DNA of 64,000 nucleotides from Antedon mediterranea (GCF_964355755.1 NC_092672.1:14008501-14072500); one strand, 5' to 3'; positions 9,472 to 19,481 are shown, counted from the first letter of the stretch. Program-made: numbers and translations. Notes: generated by a model from the sequence alone, not told the origin.

Positions 9472-9553
9472 GGTAGCGTGGCCGAGCGGTCTAAGGCGTT
9501 GGTTTTAGGCAGCAGTCATTTCGATGGCGTGGGTTCGAATCCCACCGCTGCCA
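9472..9553 (+). tRNA. tRNA-Leu(UAG) copy 44
   Basis: Stem TTGGT/AGCAG has one mismatch. The next spacer is short (TAGGGTTTTTAATG). Confidence 0.78.
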
Positions 9554-9625
9554 ATAGGGTTTTTAATGTAAAAAATAATTAGAATTACCGAAACCATTTT
9601 TCTAACTTAATTTACCAACATTTAA

Positions 9626-9707
9626 GGTAGCGTGGCCGAGCAGTCTAAGGCGTTGGTTTTAGGCACCAGTCATTTCGTTGGCGTGGGTTCGAATCCCACC
9701 GCTGCCA
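9626..9707 (+). tRNA. tRNA-Leu(UAG) copy 45
   Basis: GAGCAGTC disturbs the invariant GG of the D loop and A box; variable arm CGTTGGC. Confidence 0.72.
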
Positions 9708-9809
9708 ATATTCTTTTACCGGCTAACTACATAACGTACAAATGATATAATGTAAAAATTCATTAGAAATACCGAAACATTTTTTCCAAATAAATGTGAC
9801 AACATTCAA

Positions 9810-9891
9810 GGTAGCGTGGCCGAGCGGTCTAAGGCGCTGGTTTAAGGCACCAGTCATTCCGATGGCGTGGGTTCGAATCCCACCGCTGCCA
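9810..9891 (+). tRNA. tRNA-Leu(AAG) copy 46
   Basis: Consensus except CATTCCGATGG in the variable arm. Confidence 0.9.
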
Positions 9892-9993
9892 ATATTCTTT
9901 TACCGGCTAACTACATAACGTACAAATGATATAATGTAAAAATTCATTAGAAATACCGAAACCATTTTTCTAACTAAATGTGACAACTTTCAA

Positions 9994-10075
9994 GGTAGCG
10001 TGGCCGAGCGGTCTAAGGCGTTGGTTTTAGGCACCAGTCATTTCGATGGCGTGGGTTCGAATCCCACAGCTGGCA
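9994..10075 (+). tRNA. tRNA-Leu(UAG) copy 47
   Basis: The 3' end CAGCTGGCA breaks two acceptor pairs. Confidence 0.65.
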
Positions 10076-10177
10076 ATATTCTTTTACCGGCTAACTACAT
10101 AACGTACAAATGATATAATGTAAAAATTCATTAGAAATACCGAAACATTTTTTCTAAATAAATGTGATAACATTCAA

Positions 10178-10259
10178 GGTAGCGTGGCCGAGCGGTCTAA
10201 GGCGCTGGTTTAAGGCACCAGTCATTTCAATGGCGTAGGTTCGAATCCCACCGCTGCCA
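10178..10259 (+). tRNA. tRNA-Leu(AAG) copy 48
   Basis: Variable arm TCATTTCAATGGC and T stem GTAGG. Confidence 0.8.
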
Positions 10260-10360
10260 ATATGGTTTTACCAGCTCAAACATAACGTACAAATGATATA
10301 ATGTAAAAATTCATTAGAAATACCGAAACCTTTTTTCTAAATAAATGTGACAACATTCAA

Positions 10361-10442
10361 GGTAGCGTGGACGAGCGGCCTAAGGCGCTGGTTTAAGGCA
10401 CCAGTCATTTCGATGGCGTGGGTTCAAATCCCACCGCTGCCA
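10361..10442 (+). tRNA. tRNA-Leu(AAG) copy 49
   Basis: A box GGACGAGCGGCC; B box GGTTCAAATCC still fits the Pol III consensus. Confidence 0.8.
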
Positions 10443-10544
10443 ATATTCTTTTACCGGCTAACTACATAACGTACAAATGATATAATGTACACATTCATTA
10501 GAAATACCGAAATATTTTTTCTAAATAAATGTGACAACATTCAA

Positions 10545-10626
10545 GGTAGCGTGGCCGAGCGGTCTAAGGCGCTGGCTTAAGGCACCAGTCATTTCGATGG
10601 CGTGTGTTCGAATCCCACCGCTGCCA
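10545..10626 (+). tRNA. tRNA-Leu(AAG) copy 50
   Basis: CTGGC/GTGTG type; 7,986-bp partner of copy 11. Confidence 0.75.
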
Positions 10627-10728
10627 ATATTCTTTTACCGGCTAACTACATAACGTAAAAATGATATAATGTAAAAATTCATTAGAAATACCGAAACCAT
10701 TTTTCTAACTAAATTTGCCAACATTTAA

Positions 10729-10810
10729 GGTAGCGTGGACGAGCGGTCTAAGGCGCTGGTTTTAGGGACCAGTCATTTCGATGGCGTGGGTTCGAATCCC
10801 ACCGCTGCCA
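10729..10810 (+). tRNA. tRNA-Leu(UAG) copy 51
   Basis: GGACGAGCGG type; partner of copy 12. Confidence 0.8.
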
Positions 10811-10912
10811 ATATTCTTTTACCGGCTCACTACATAACGTACAAATGATATAATGTAAAAAATCATGAGAATTACCGAAACCATTTTTCTAACTAAATTT
10901 ACCAACATTTAA

Positions 10913-10994
10913 GGTAGCGTGGCCGAGCGGTCAAAGGCGTTGGTTTTAGGCACCAGTCATATCGATGGCGTGGGTTCGAATCCCACCGCTGCCA
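10913..10994 (+). tRNA. tRNA-Leu(UAG) copy 52
   Basis: GGTCAAAGGC sub-family; variable arm CATATCGATGG. Confidence 0.86.
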
Positions 10995-11096
10995 ATATTC
11001 TTTTACCGGCTAACTACATAACGTACAAATGATATAATGTAAAAATTCATTAGAAATACCGTAACCTTTTTTCTAAATAAATGTGACAACATTCGA

Positions 11097-11178
11097 GGTA
11101 GCGTGGCCGAGCGGTCTAAGGCGCTGGTTTAAGGCACCAGTCATTTCGATGGCGTGGGTTCGAATCCCACCGCTGCCA
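11097..11178 (+). tRNA. tRNA-Leu(AAG) copy 53
   Basis: AAG consensus; terminator weakened to GGCTTTACC. Confidence 0.9.
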
Positions 11179-11280
11179 ATTTGGCTTTACCGGCTAACTA
11201 CATAACGTACAAATGATATAATGTAAAAATTCATTAGAAATACCGAAACCATTTTTCTAACTAAATTTACCAACATTTAA

Positions 11281-11362
11281 GGTAGCGTGGCCGAGCGGTC
11301 TAAGGCGCTGGTTTTAGGGACCAGTAATTTCGATGGCGTGGGTTCGAATCCCACCGCTGCCA
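11281..11362 (+). tRNA. tRNA-Leu(UAG) copy 54
   Basis: Loop TTTAGGG; AGTAATTTCG in the variable arm. Confidence 0.89.
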
Positions 11363-11464
11363 ATATTCTTTTACCGGCTCACTACATAACGTACAAATAA
11401 TATAATGTAAAAAATCATGAGAATTACCGAAACCATTTTTCTAACTAAATTTACCAACATTTAA

Positions 11465-11546
11465 GGTAGCGTGGCCGAGCGGTTTAAGGCGTTGGTTTTA
11501 GGCACCAGTCATTTCGATGGCGTGGGTTCGAATCCCACCGCTGCCA
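11465..11546 (+). tRNA. tRNA-Leu(UAG) copy 55
   Basis: GGTTTAAGGC, TTGGT; 3,211-bp partner of copy 39. It lies at a block junction. Confidence 0.88.
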
Positions 11547-11644
11547 ATATTCTTTTACCGGCTTCATAACGTACAAATGATATAATGTAAAAATTCATTA
11601 GAAATACCGAAACCTTTTTCCTAAATAAATATGACAACATTTAA

Positions 11645-11726
11645 GGTAGCGTGGCCGAGCGGTCTAAGGCACTGGTTTAAGGCACCAGTCAGATCAATGG
11701 CGTAGGTTCGAATCCCACCGCTGCCA
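11645..11726 (+). tRNA. tRNA-Leu(AAG) copy 56
   Basis: Partner of copy 40, same TCAGATCAATGGC arm. Confidence 0.75.
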
Positions 11727-11828
11727 ATATGGTTTTACCAGCTCAAAACATAACGTACAAATGATATAATGTAAAAATTCATTAGAAATACCGAAACCTT
11801 TTTTCTAAATAAATGTGACAACATGCAA

Positions 11829-11910
11829 GGTAGCGTGGCCGAGCGGTCTAAGGCGTTGGTTTTAGGCACCAGTCATTTCGATGGCGTGGGTTCGAATCCC
11901 ACCGCTGCCA
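11829..11910 (+). tRNA. tRNA-Leu(UAG) copy 57
   Basis: Partner of copy 41; TTGGT stem. Confidence 0.91.
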
Positions 11911-12012
11911 ATATTCTTTTACCGGCTAACTACATAACGTACAAATGATATAATGTAAAAATTCATTAGAAATACCGAAACCTTTTTTCTAAATAAATGT
12001 GACAACATTCAA

Positions 12013-12094
12013 GGTAGCGTGGCCGAGCGGTCTAAGGCGCTGGTTTAAGGCACCAGTCGTTTCAATGGCGTAGGTTCGAATCCCACCGCTGCCA
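12013..12094 (+). tRNA. tRNA-Leu(AAG) copy 58
   Basis: Partner of copy 42; precedes SINE copy 4. Confidence 0.8.
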
Positions 12095-12164
12095 ATATGG
12101 TTTTACCAGCTCAAAACATAACGTACAAATGATATAATGTAAAATTTCATTAGAAATACCGAAA

Positions 12165-12474
12165 TAATAATAATAATAATACCACATTTATATAGCGCCC
12201 TTTTCATGAGTAATCATGCTCAAAGGCGCTTTACAAGGATTATTACCCCAGTATTTTTTGGGATCAAACACGTATGGAAACATACTCCCATAATGCAGCC
12301 GGTAACCAGCGCAAAGTTGTGTCTAGATCTAACTGGGTACCCATTTATACACCTGGGTGGAGAGAGGCAACGTAAGTAAAGTATCTTGCCTACGGATACA
12401 AGCAATGCGGCGAGAGTTTGATTCGAACCTAGGTCTGACGATCGGTAGTCCAACGTCCAACACACTGCGCCACA
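12165..12474 (-). mobile_element. tRNA-derived SINE, copy 4
   Basis: Same junction; one private change (GAGAGTTTGATTCG) next to the B box. Confidence 0.85.
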
Positions 12475-12511
12475 CGAAACCTTTTTTCTAAATAAATGTG
12501 ACAACATGCAA

Positions 12512-12580
12512 GGTAGCGTGGCCGAGCGGTTTTAGGCAGCAGTCATTTCGATGGCGTGGGTTCGAATCCCACCGCTGCCA
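12512..12580 (+). pseudogene. tRNA-Leu copy 59, 13-nt deletion
   Basis: 69-nt allele as copy 25. Confidence 0.9.
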
Positions 12581-12682
12581 ATAGGGTTTTACCGGCTCAA
12601 AACATAACGTACAAATGATATAATGTAAAAATTCATTAGAAATACCGAAACCATTTTTCTAAATAAATTTACCAACATTAAA

Positions 12683-12764
12683 GGTAGCGTGGCCGAGCGG
12701 TCTAAGGCGTTGGTTTTAGGCAGCAGTCATTTCGATGGCGTGGGTTCGAATCCCACCGCTGCCA
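12683..12764 (+). tRNA. tRNA-Leu(UAG) copy 60
   Basis: AGCAG stem mismatch; partner of copy 44. Confidence 0.78.
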
Positions 12765-12836
12765 ATAGGGTTTTTAATGTAAAAAATAATTAGAATTACC
12801 GAAACCATTTTTCTAACTTAATTTACCAACATTTAA

Positions 12837-12918
12837 GGTAGCGTGGCCGAGCAGTCTAAGGCGTTGGTTTTAGGCACCAGTCATTTCGTTGGCGTGGGTT
12901 CGAATCCCACCGCTGCCA
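12837..12918 (+). tRNA. tRNA-Leu(UAG) copy 61
   Basis: GAGCAGTC type; partner of copy 45. Confidence 0.72.
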
Positions 12919-13020
12919 ATATTCTTTTACCGGCTAACTACATAACGTACAAATGATATAATGTAAAAATTCATTAGAAATACCGAAACATTTTTTCCAA
13001 ATAAATGTGACAACATTCAA

Positions 13021-13102
13021 GGTAGCGTGGCCGAGCGGTCTAAGGCGCTGGTTTAAGGCACCAGTCATTTCGATGGTGTGGGTTCGAATCACACCGCAGC
13101 CA
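13021..13102 (+). tRNA. tRNA-Leu(AAG) copy 62, chimeric
   Basis: The 5' half is normal (as copy 46) and the 3' half is the degenerate GTGTGGG...CACACCGCAGCC form of copy 3. A block junction falls inside this gene. Confidence 0.65.
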
Positions 13103-13204
13103 ATATTCTTTTACCGGCTCACTACATAACGTACAAATGATATAATGTAAAAAATCATTAGAAATACAGAAACCATTTTTCTAACTAAATTTACCAACAT
13201 TTAA

Positions 13205-13286
13205 GGTAGCGTGGCCGACCGGTCTAAGGCGCTGGTTTTAGGCACCAGTCATTTCGATGGCGTGGGTTCGAATCCCACCGCTGCCA
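13205..13286 (+). tRNA. tRNA-Leu(UAG) copy 63
   Basis: Partner of copy 4 (GACCGG; CTCTTA terminator). Confidence 0.75.
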
Positions 13287-13377
13287 ATATTCTCTTACAG
13301 GCTCATTACCTAACGTACAAATGATATATTGTAAAATTTCATGAGAATTACCTAAACCATTTTCTAACAAAATTCAA

Positions 13378-13459
13378 GGTAGCGTGGCTGAGCGGTCTAA
13401 GGCGCTGGTTTAAGGCACCAGTCATTTCGATGGAGTGGGTTCGTATCACACCGCTGCCA
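13378..13459 (+). tRNA. tRNA-Leu(AAG) copy 64
   Basis: Partner of copy 5. Confidence 0.7.
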
Positions 13460-13561
13460 AAATTCTTTTACCGGCTCACCACATAACGTACAAATGATAT
13501 AATGTAAAAAGTCATTAGCAATACCGAAACCTTTTTTCTAACTAAATGTGACAACATTCAA

Positions 13562-13643
13562 GGTAGCGTGGCCGAGCGGTCTAAGGCGCTGGTTTAAGGC
13601 ACCAGTCATTTCGATGGCGTGGGTTCGAATCCCACCGCTGCCA
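13562..13643 (+). tRNA. tRNA-Leu(AAG) copy 65
   Basis: Partner of copy 6; consensus. Confidence 0.93.
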
Positions 13644-13745
13644 ATATTCTTTTACCGGCTAACTACATAACGTACAAATGATATAATGTAAAAATTCATT
13701 AGAAATACCGAAACCTTTTTTGTAAATAAATGTGACAACATTCAA

Positions 13746-13827
13746 GGTAGCGTGGCCGAGCGGTCTAAGGCGCTGGCTTAAGGCACCAGTCATTTCGATG
13801 GCGTGTGTTCGAATCCCACCGCTGCCA
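13746..13827 (+). tRNA. tRNA-Leu(AAG) copy 66
   Basis: Partner of copy 7 (CTGGC, GTGTG). Confidence 0.75.
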
Positions 13828-13929
13828 ATATTCTTTTACCGGCTAACTACATAACGTACAAATGATATAATGTAAAAATTCATTAGAAATACCGAAACCA
13901 TTTTTCTAACTAAATGTGACAACATTCAA

Positions 13930-14011
13930 GGTAGCGTGGCCGAGCGGTCTAAGGCGTTGGTTTTAGGCACCAGTCATTTCGATGGCGTGGGTTCGAATCC
14001 CACCGCTGCCA
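13930..14011 (+). tRNA. tRNA-Leu(UAG) copy 67
   Basis: Partner of copy 8, but with a sound CACCGCTGCC acceptor. Confidence 0.91.
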
Positions 14012-14113
14012 ATATTCTTTTACCGGCTAACTACATAACGTACAAATGATATAATGTAAAAATTCATTAGAAATACCGAAACATTTTTTCTAAATAAATG
14101 TGACAACATTCAA

Positions 14114-14195
14114 GGTAGCGTGGCCGAGCGGTCTAAGGCGCTGGTTTAAGGCACCAGTCTTTTCAATGGCGTAGGTTCGAATCCCACCGCTGCCA
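14114..14195 (+). tRNA. tRNA-Leu(AAG) copy 68
   Basis: Partner of copy 9, but U33 is present (TTAAGGC); variable arm TCTTTTCAATGGC. Confidence 0.8.
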
Positions 14196-14296
14196 ATATG
14201 GTTTTACCAGCTCAAACATAACGTACAAATGATATAATGTAAAAATTCATTAGAAATACCGAAACCTTTTTTCTAACTAAATGTGACAACATTCAA

Positions 14297-14378
14297 GGTA
14301 GCATGGCCGAGCGGTCTAAGGCGCTGGTTTAAGGCACCAGTCATTTCGATGGCGTGTGTTCGAATCCCACCGCTGCCA
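14297..14378 (+). tRNA. tRNA-Leu(AAG) copy 69, recombinant
   Basis: The 5' part is copy 10 (GCATGGCC, CTGGTTTAAGG). The 3' part is copy 11 (GTGTGTTCG, then spacer CGTAAAAATG). One 184-bp unit was lost by exchange inside the gene, which turns the 11,922-bp offset into 11,738. Confidence 0.78.
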
Positions 14379-14480
14379 ATATTCTTTTACCGGCTAACTA
14401 CATAACGTAAAAATGATATAATGTAAAAATTCATTAGAAATACCGAAACCATTTTTCTAACTAAATTTGCCAACATTTAA

Positions 14481-14562
14481 GGTAGCGTGGACGAGCGGTC
14501 TAAGGCGCTGGTTTTAGGGACCAGTCATTTCGATGGCGTGGGTTCGAATCCCACCGCTGCCA
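14481..14562 (+). tRNA. tRNA-Leu(UAG) copy 70
   Basis: Partner of copy 12. Confidence 0.8.
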
Positions 14563-14664
14563 ATATTCTTTTACCGGCTCACTACATAACGTACAAATGA
14601 TATAATGTCAAAAATCATGAGAATTACCGAAACCATTTTTCTAACTAAATTTACCAACATTTAA

Positions 14665-14746
14665 GGTAGCGTGGCCGAGCGGTCAAAGGCGTTGGTTTTA
14701 GGCACCAGTCATTTCGATGGCGTGGGTTCGAATCCCACCGCTGCCA
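14665..14746 (+). tRNA. tRNA-Leu(UAG) copy 71
   Basis: Partner of copy 13. Confidence 0.87.
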
Positions 14747-14848
14747 ATATTCTTTTACCGGCTAACTACATAACGTACAAATGATATAATGTAAAAATTC
14801 ATTAGAAATACCGTAACCTTTTTTCTAAATAAATGTGACAACATTCGA

Positions 14849-14930
14849 GGTAGCGTGGCCGAGCGGTCTAAGGCGCTGGTTTAAGACACCAGTCATTTCG
14901 ATGGCGTGGGTTCGAATCCCACCGCTGCCA
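14849..14930 (+). tRNA. tRNA-Leu(AAG) copy 72
   Basis: Partner of copy 14 (loop TTAAGAC). Confidence 0.87.
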
Positions 14931-15032
14931 ATTTGGTTTTACCGGCTAACTACATAACGTACAAATGATATAATGTAAAAATTCATTAGAAATACCGAAA
15001 CCATTTTTCTAACTAAATTTACCAACATTTAA

Positions 15033-15114
15033 GGTAGCGTGGCCGAGCGGTCTAAGGCGCTGGTTTTAGGGACCAGTCATTTCGATGGCGTGGGTTCGAA
15101 TCCCACCGCTGCCA
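15033..15114 (+). tRNA. tRNA-Leu(UAG) copy 73
   Basis: Partner of copy 15. Confidence 0.9.
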
Positions 15115-15216
15115 ATATTCTTTTACCGGCTCACTACATAACGTACAAATAATATAATGTAAAAAATCATGAGAATTACCGAAACCATTTTTCTAACTAA
15201 ATTTACCAACATTTAA

Positions 15217-15298
15217 GGTAGCGTGGCCGAGCGGTCAAAGGCGTTGGTTTTAGGCACCAGTCATTTCGATGGCGTGGGTTCGAATCCCACCGCTGCCA
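15217..15298 (+). tRNA. tRNA-Leu(UAG) copy 74
   Basis: Partner of copy 16. Confidence 0.87.
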
Positions 15299-15400
15299 AT
15301 ATTCTTTTACCGGCTAACTACATAACGTACAAATGATATAATGTAAAAATTCATTAGAAATACCGTAACCTTTTTTCTAAATAAATGTGACAACATTCGA

Positions 15401-15482
15401 GGTAGCGTGGCCGAGCGGTCTAAGGCGCTGGTTTTAGGCACCAGTCATTTCGATGGCGTGGGTTCGAATCCCACCGCTGCCA
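15401..15482 (+). tRNA. tRNA-Leu(UAG) copy 75
   Basis: Partner of copy 17; consensus. Confidence 0.93.
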
Positions 15483-15584
15483 ATTTGGTTTTACCGGCTA
15501 ACTACATAACGTACAAATGATATAATGTAAAAATTCATTAGAAATACCGAAACCTTTTTTCTAAATAAATGTGACAACATTCAA

Positions 15585-15666
15585 GGTAGCGTGGCCGAGC
15601 GGTCTAAGGCGTTGGTTTTAGGCACCAGTCATTTCGATGGCGTGGGTTCGAATCCCACCGCTGCCA
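15585..15666 (+). tRNA. tRNA-Leu(UAG) copy 76
   Basis: Partner of copy 18. Confidence 0.91.
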
Positions 15667-15768
15667 ATATTCTTTTACCGGCTAACTTCATAACGTACAA
15701 ATGATATAATGTAAAAATTCATTAGAAATACCGAAACCTTTTTTCTAAATAAATCTGACAACATTCAA

Positions 15769-15850
15769 GGTAACGTGGCCGAGCGGTCTAAGCCGCTGGT
15801 TTAAGGTACCAGTCATTTCGATGGCGTGGGTTCGAATCCCACCGCTGCCA
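15769..15850 (+). tRNA. tRNA-Leu(AAG) copy 77
   Basis: Partner of copy 19 (GGTAACG, TAAGCCGC). Confidence 0.75.
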
Positions 15851-15952
15851 ATAGGGTTTTACCGGCTCAAAACATAACGTACAAATGATATAATGTAAAA
15901 ATTCATTAGAAATACCGAAACCTTTTTTCTAAATAAATGTGACAACATTCAA

Positions 15953-16034
15953 GGTAGCGTGGCCGAGCGGTTTAAGGCGTTGGTTTTAGGCACCAGTCAT
16001 TTCGATGGCGTGGGTTCGAATCCCACCGCTGCCA
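15953..16034 (+). tRNA. tRNA-Leu(UAG) copy 78
   Basis: Partner of copy 20. Confidence 0.89.
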
Positions 16035-16136
16035 ATATTCTTTTACCGGCTAACTTCATAACGTACAAATGATATAATGTAAAAATTCATTAGAAATACC
16101 GAAACCTTTTTTCTAAATAAATGTGACAACATTCAA

Positions 16137-16218
16137 GGTAACGTGGCCGAGCGGTCTAAGGCGCTGGTTTAAGGTACCAGTCATTTCGATGGCGTGGGTT
16201 CGAATCCCACCGCTGCCA
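16137..16218 (+). tRNA. tRNA-Leu(AAG) copy 79
   Basis: Partner of copy 21. Confidence 0.78.
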
Positions 16219-16320
16219 ATAGGGTTTTACCGGCTCAAAACATAACGTACAAATGATATAATGTAAAAATTCATTAGAAATACCGAAACCTTTTTTCTAA
16301 ATAAATGTGACAACATTCAA

Positions 16321-16402
16321 GGTAGCGTGGCCGAGCGGTTTAAGGCGTTGGTTTTAGGCACCAGTCATTTCGATGGCGTGGGTTCGAATCCCACCGCTGC
16401 CA
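16321..16402 (+). tRNA. tRNA-Leu(UAG) copy 80
   Basis: Partner of copy 22. Confidence 0.89.
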
Positions 16403-16504
16403 ATATTCTTTTACCGGCTAACTACATAACGTACAAATGATATAATGTAAAAATTCATTAGAAATACCGAAACCTTTTTTCTAAATAAATGTGACAACAT
16501 TCAA

Positions 16505-16586
16505 GGTAGCGTGGCCGAGCGGTCTAAGGCGCTGGTTTAAGGCACCAGTCGTTTCAATGGCGTAGGTTCGAATCCCACCGCTGCCA
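16505..16586 (+). tRNA. tRNA-Leu(AAG) copy 81
   Basis: Partner of copy 23. Confidence 0.8.
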
Positions 16587-16688
16587 ATATGGTTTTACCA
16601 GCTCAAAACATAACGTACAAATGATATAATGTAAAAATTCATTAGAAATACCGAAACCTTTTTTCTAAATAAATGTGACAACATGCAA

Positions 16689-16752
16689 GGTAGCGTGGCC
16701 GAGCGGTCTAAGGCGCTGGTTTAAGGCGTAGGTTCGAATCCCACCGCTGCCA
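16689..16752 (+). pseudogene. tRNA-Leu copy 82, 18-nt deletion
   Basis: 64-nt allele identical in form to copy 24. Confidence 0.9.
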
Positions 16753-16822
16753 ATATGGTTTTACCAGCTCAAAACATAACGTACAAATGATATAATGTAA
16801 AAATTCATTAGAAATACCGAAA

Positions 16823-17132
16823 TAATAAAAATAATAATACCACATTTATATAGCGCCCTTTTCATGAGTAATCATGCTCAAAGGCGCTTTACAAGTATTA
16901 TTACCCCAGTATTTTTTGGGATCAAACACGTATGGAAACATACTCCCATAATGCAGCCGGTAACCAGCGCAAAGTTGTGTCTAGATCTAACTGGGTACCC
17001 ATTTATACACCTGGGTGGAGAGAGGCAACGTAAGTAAAGTATCTTGCCTACGGATACAAGCAATGCGGCGAGAGTTGGATTCGAACCTAGGTCTGACGAT
17101 CGGTAGTCCAACGTCCAACACACTGCGCCACA
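16823..17132 (-). mobile_element. tRNA-derived SINE, copy 5
   Basis: Partner of SINE copy 1, with private changes AATAAAAATAAT in the tail and ACAAGTATT in the body. Confidence 0.85.
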
Positions 17133-17169
17133 CGAAACCTTTTTTCTAAATAAATGTGACAACATGCAA

Positions 17170-17238
17170 GGTAGCGTGGCCGAGCGGTTTTAGGCAGCAG
17201 TCATTTCGATGGCGTGGGTTCGAATCCCACCGCTGCCA
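17170..17238 (+). pseudogene. tRNA-Leu copy 83, 13-nt deletion
   Basis: 69-nt allele as copy 25. Confidence 0.9.
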
Positions 17239-17340
17239 ATAGGGTTTTACCGGCTCAAAACATAACGTACAAATTATATAATGTAAAAATTCATTAGAAA
17301 TACCGAAACCATTTTTCTAAATAAATTTACCAACATTCGA

Positions 17341-17422
17341 GGTAGCGTGGCCGAGCGGTCTAAGGCGCTGGTTTAAGGCACCAGTCATTTCGATGGCGTG
17401 GGTTCGAATCCCACCGCTGCCA
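17341..17422 (+). tRNA. tRNA-Leu(AAG) copy 84
   Basis: Partner of copy 26; consensus. Confidence 0.93.
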
Positions 17423-17524
17423 ATTTGGTTTTACCGGCTAACTACATAACGTACAAATGATATAATGTAAAAATTCATTAGAAATACCGAAACCATTTTT
17501 CTAACTAAATTTACCAACATTTAA

Positions 17525-17605
17525 GGTAGCGTGGCCGAGCGGTCTAAGGCGCTGGTTTTAGGGACCAGTCATTTCGATGGCGTGGGTTCGAATCCCACCG
17601 CTGCA
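17525..17605 (+). tRNA. tRNA-Leu(UAG) copy 85, 81 nt
   Basis: Shares the GCTGCA deletion with copy 27, so that loss predates the large duplication. Confidence 0.65.
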
Positions 17606-17707
17606 ATATTCTTTTACCGGCTCACTACATAACGTACAAATAATATAATGTAAAAAATCATGAGAATTACCGAAACCATTTTTCTAACTAAATTTACCAA
17701 CATTTAA

Positions 17708-17789
17708 GGTAGCGTGGCCGAGCGGTCAAAGGCGTTGGTTTTAGGCACCAGTCATTTCGATGGCGTGGGTTCGAATCCCACCGCTGCCA
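17708..17789 (+). tRNA. tRNA-Leu(UAG) copy 86
   Basis: Partner of copy 28, but with an intact TTCTTTTACC terminator. Confidence 0.87.
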
Positions 17790-17891
17790 ATATTCTTTTA
17801 CCGGCTAACTACATAACGTACAAATGATATAATGTAAAAATTCATTAGAAATACCGTAACCTTTTTTCTAAATAAATGTGACAACATTCGA

Positions 17892-17973
17892 GGTAGCGTG
17901 GCCGAGCGGTCTAAGGCGCTGGTTTTAGGCACCAGTCATTTCGATGGCGTGGGTTCGAATCCCACCGCTGCCA
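17892..17973 (+). tRNA. tRNA-Leu(UAG) copy 87
   Basis: Partner of copy 29; consensus. Confidence 0.93.
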
Positions 17974-18075
17974 ATATTCTTTTACCGGCTAACTACATAA
18001 CGTACAAATGATATAATGTAAAAATTCATTAGAAATACCGAAACCTTTTTTCTAAATAAATGTGACAACATTCAA

Positions 18076-18157
18076 GGTAGCGTGGCCGAGCGGTCTAAGG
18101 CGCTGGTTTAAGGCACCAGTCGTTTCAATGGCGTAGGTTCGAATCCCACCGCTGCCA
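18076..18157 (+). tRNA. tRNA-Leu(AAG) copy 88
   Basis: Partner of copy 30. Confidence 0.8.
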
Positions 18158-18227
18158 ATATGGTTTTACCAGCTCAAAACATAACGTACAAATGATATAA
18201 TGTAAAAATTCATTAGAAATACCGAAA

Positions 18228-18537
18228 TAATAATAATAATAATACCACATTTATATAGCGCCCTTTTCATGAGTAATCTTGCTCAAAGGCGCTTTACAAG
18301 GATTATTACCCCAGTATTTTTTGGGATCAAACACGTATGGAAACATACTCCCATAATGCAGCCGGTAACCAGCGCAAAGTTGTGTCTAGATCTAACTGGG
18401 TACCCATTTATACACCTGGGTGGAGAGAGGCAACGTAAGTAAAGTATCTTGCCTACGGATACAAGCAATGCGGCGAGAGTTGGATTCGAACCTAGGTCTG
18501 ACGATCGGTAGTCCAACGTCCAACACACTGCGCCACA
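18228..18537 (-). mobile_element. tRNA-derived SINE, copy 6
   Basis: Partner of SINE copy 2; shares AATCTTGCTC. Confidence 0.85.
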
Positions 18538-18574
18538 CGAAACCTTTTTTCTAAATAAATGTGACAACATGCAA

Positions 18575-18643
18575 GGTAGCGTGGCCGAGCGGTTTTAGGC
18601 AGCAGTCATTTCGATGGCGTGGGTTCGAATCCCACCGCTGCCA
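18575..18643 (+). pseudogene. tRNA-Leu copy 89, 13-nt deletion
   Basis: 69-nt allele as copy 25. Confidence 0.9.
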
Positions 18644-18745
18644 ATAGGGTTTTACCGGCTCAAAACATAACGTACAAATGATATAATGTAAAAATTCATT
18701 AGAAATACCGAAACCATTTTTCTAAATAAATTTACCAACATTCGA

Positions 18746-18827
18746 GGTAGCGTGGCCGAGCGGTCTAAGGCGCTGGTTTAAGGCACCAGTCATTTCGATG
18801 GCGTGGGTTCGAATCCCACCGCTGCCA
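18746..18827 (+). tRNA. tRNA-Leu(AAG) copy 90
   Basis: Partner of copy 32; consensus. Confidence 0.93.
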
Positions 18828-18929
18828 ATTTGGTTTTACCGGCTAACTACATAACGTACAAATGATATAATGTAAAAATTCATTAGAAATACCGAAACCA
18901 TTTTTCTAACTAAATTTACCAACATTTAA

Positions 18930-19011
18930 GGTAGCGTGGCCGAGCGGTCTAAGGCGCTGGTTTTAGGGACCAGTCATTTCGATGGCGTGGGTTCGAATCC
19001 CACCGCTGCCA
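18930..19011 (+). tRNA. tRNA-Leu(UAG) copy 91
   Basis: Partner of copy 33. Confidence 0.9.
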
Positions 19012-19113
19012 ATATTCTTTTACCGGCTCACTACATAACGTACAAATAATATAATGTAAAAAATCATGAGAATTACCGAAACCATTTTTCTAACTAAATT
19101 TACCAACATTTAA

Positions 19114-19195
19114 GGTAGCGTGGCCGAGCGGTCAAAGGCGTTGGTTTTAGGCACCAGTCATTTCGATGGCGTGGGTTCGAATCCCACCGCTGCCA
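19114..19195 (+). tRNA. tRNA-Leu(UAG) copy 92
   Basis: Partner of copy 34. Confidence 0.87.
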
Positions 19196-19297
19196 ATATT
19201 CTTTTACCGGCTAACTACATAACGTACAAATGATATAATGTAAAAATTCATTAGAAATACCGTAACCTTTTTTCTAAATAAATGTGACAACATTCGA

Positions 19298-19379
19298 GGT
19301 AGCGTGGCCGAGCGGTCTAAGGCGCTGGTTTTAGGCACCAGTCATTTCGATGGCGTGGGTTCGAATCCCACCGCTGCCA
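19298..19379 (+). tRNA. tRNA-Leu(UAG) copy 93
   Basis: Partner of copy 35; consensus. Confidence 0.93.
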
Positions 19380-19481
19380 ATTTGGTTTTACCGGCTAACT
19401 ACATAACGTACAAATGATATAATGTAAAAATTCATTAGAAATACCGAAACCTTTTTTCTAAATAAATGTGACAACATTCAA

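Larger units (their letters stand above)
1099..10090 (+). repeat. Large duplicated block A
   Basis: Matches block A' (about 13,021-21,825) unit by unit. The offset is 11,922 bp up to copy 10 and 11,738 bp after, because A' lacks one 184-bp unit. The SINEs, the 64- and 69-nt pseudogenes and the 81-nt tRNA all recur in order. I noticed only scattered single-base differences. Confidence 0.9.
9810..11464 (+). repeat. Duplicate of about 1,824-3,478 (offset 7,986)
   Basis: Copies 46-54 follow copies 7-15 in order, sharing for example GGACGAGCGG (2743/10729) and the GTGTG T stem (2559/10545). Confidence 0.85.
11465..13020 (+). repeat. Duplicate of about 8,254-9,809 (offset 3,211)
   Basis: Copies 55-61 plus SINE 4 repeat copies 39-45 plus SINE 3, including the TCAGATCAATGG variable arm and the short AATAGGGTTTTTAATG spacer. 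Confidence 0.87.
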
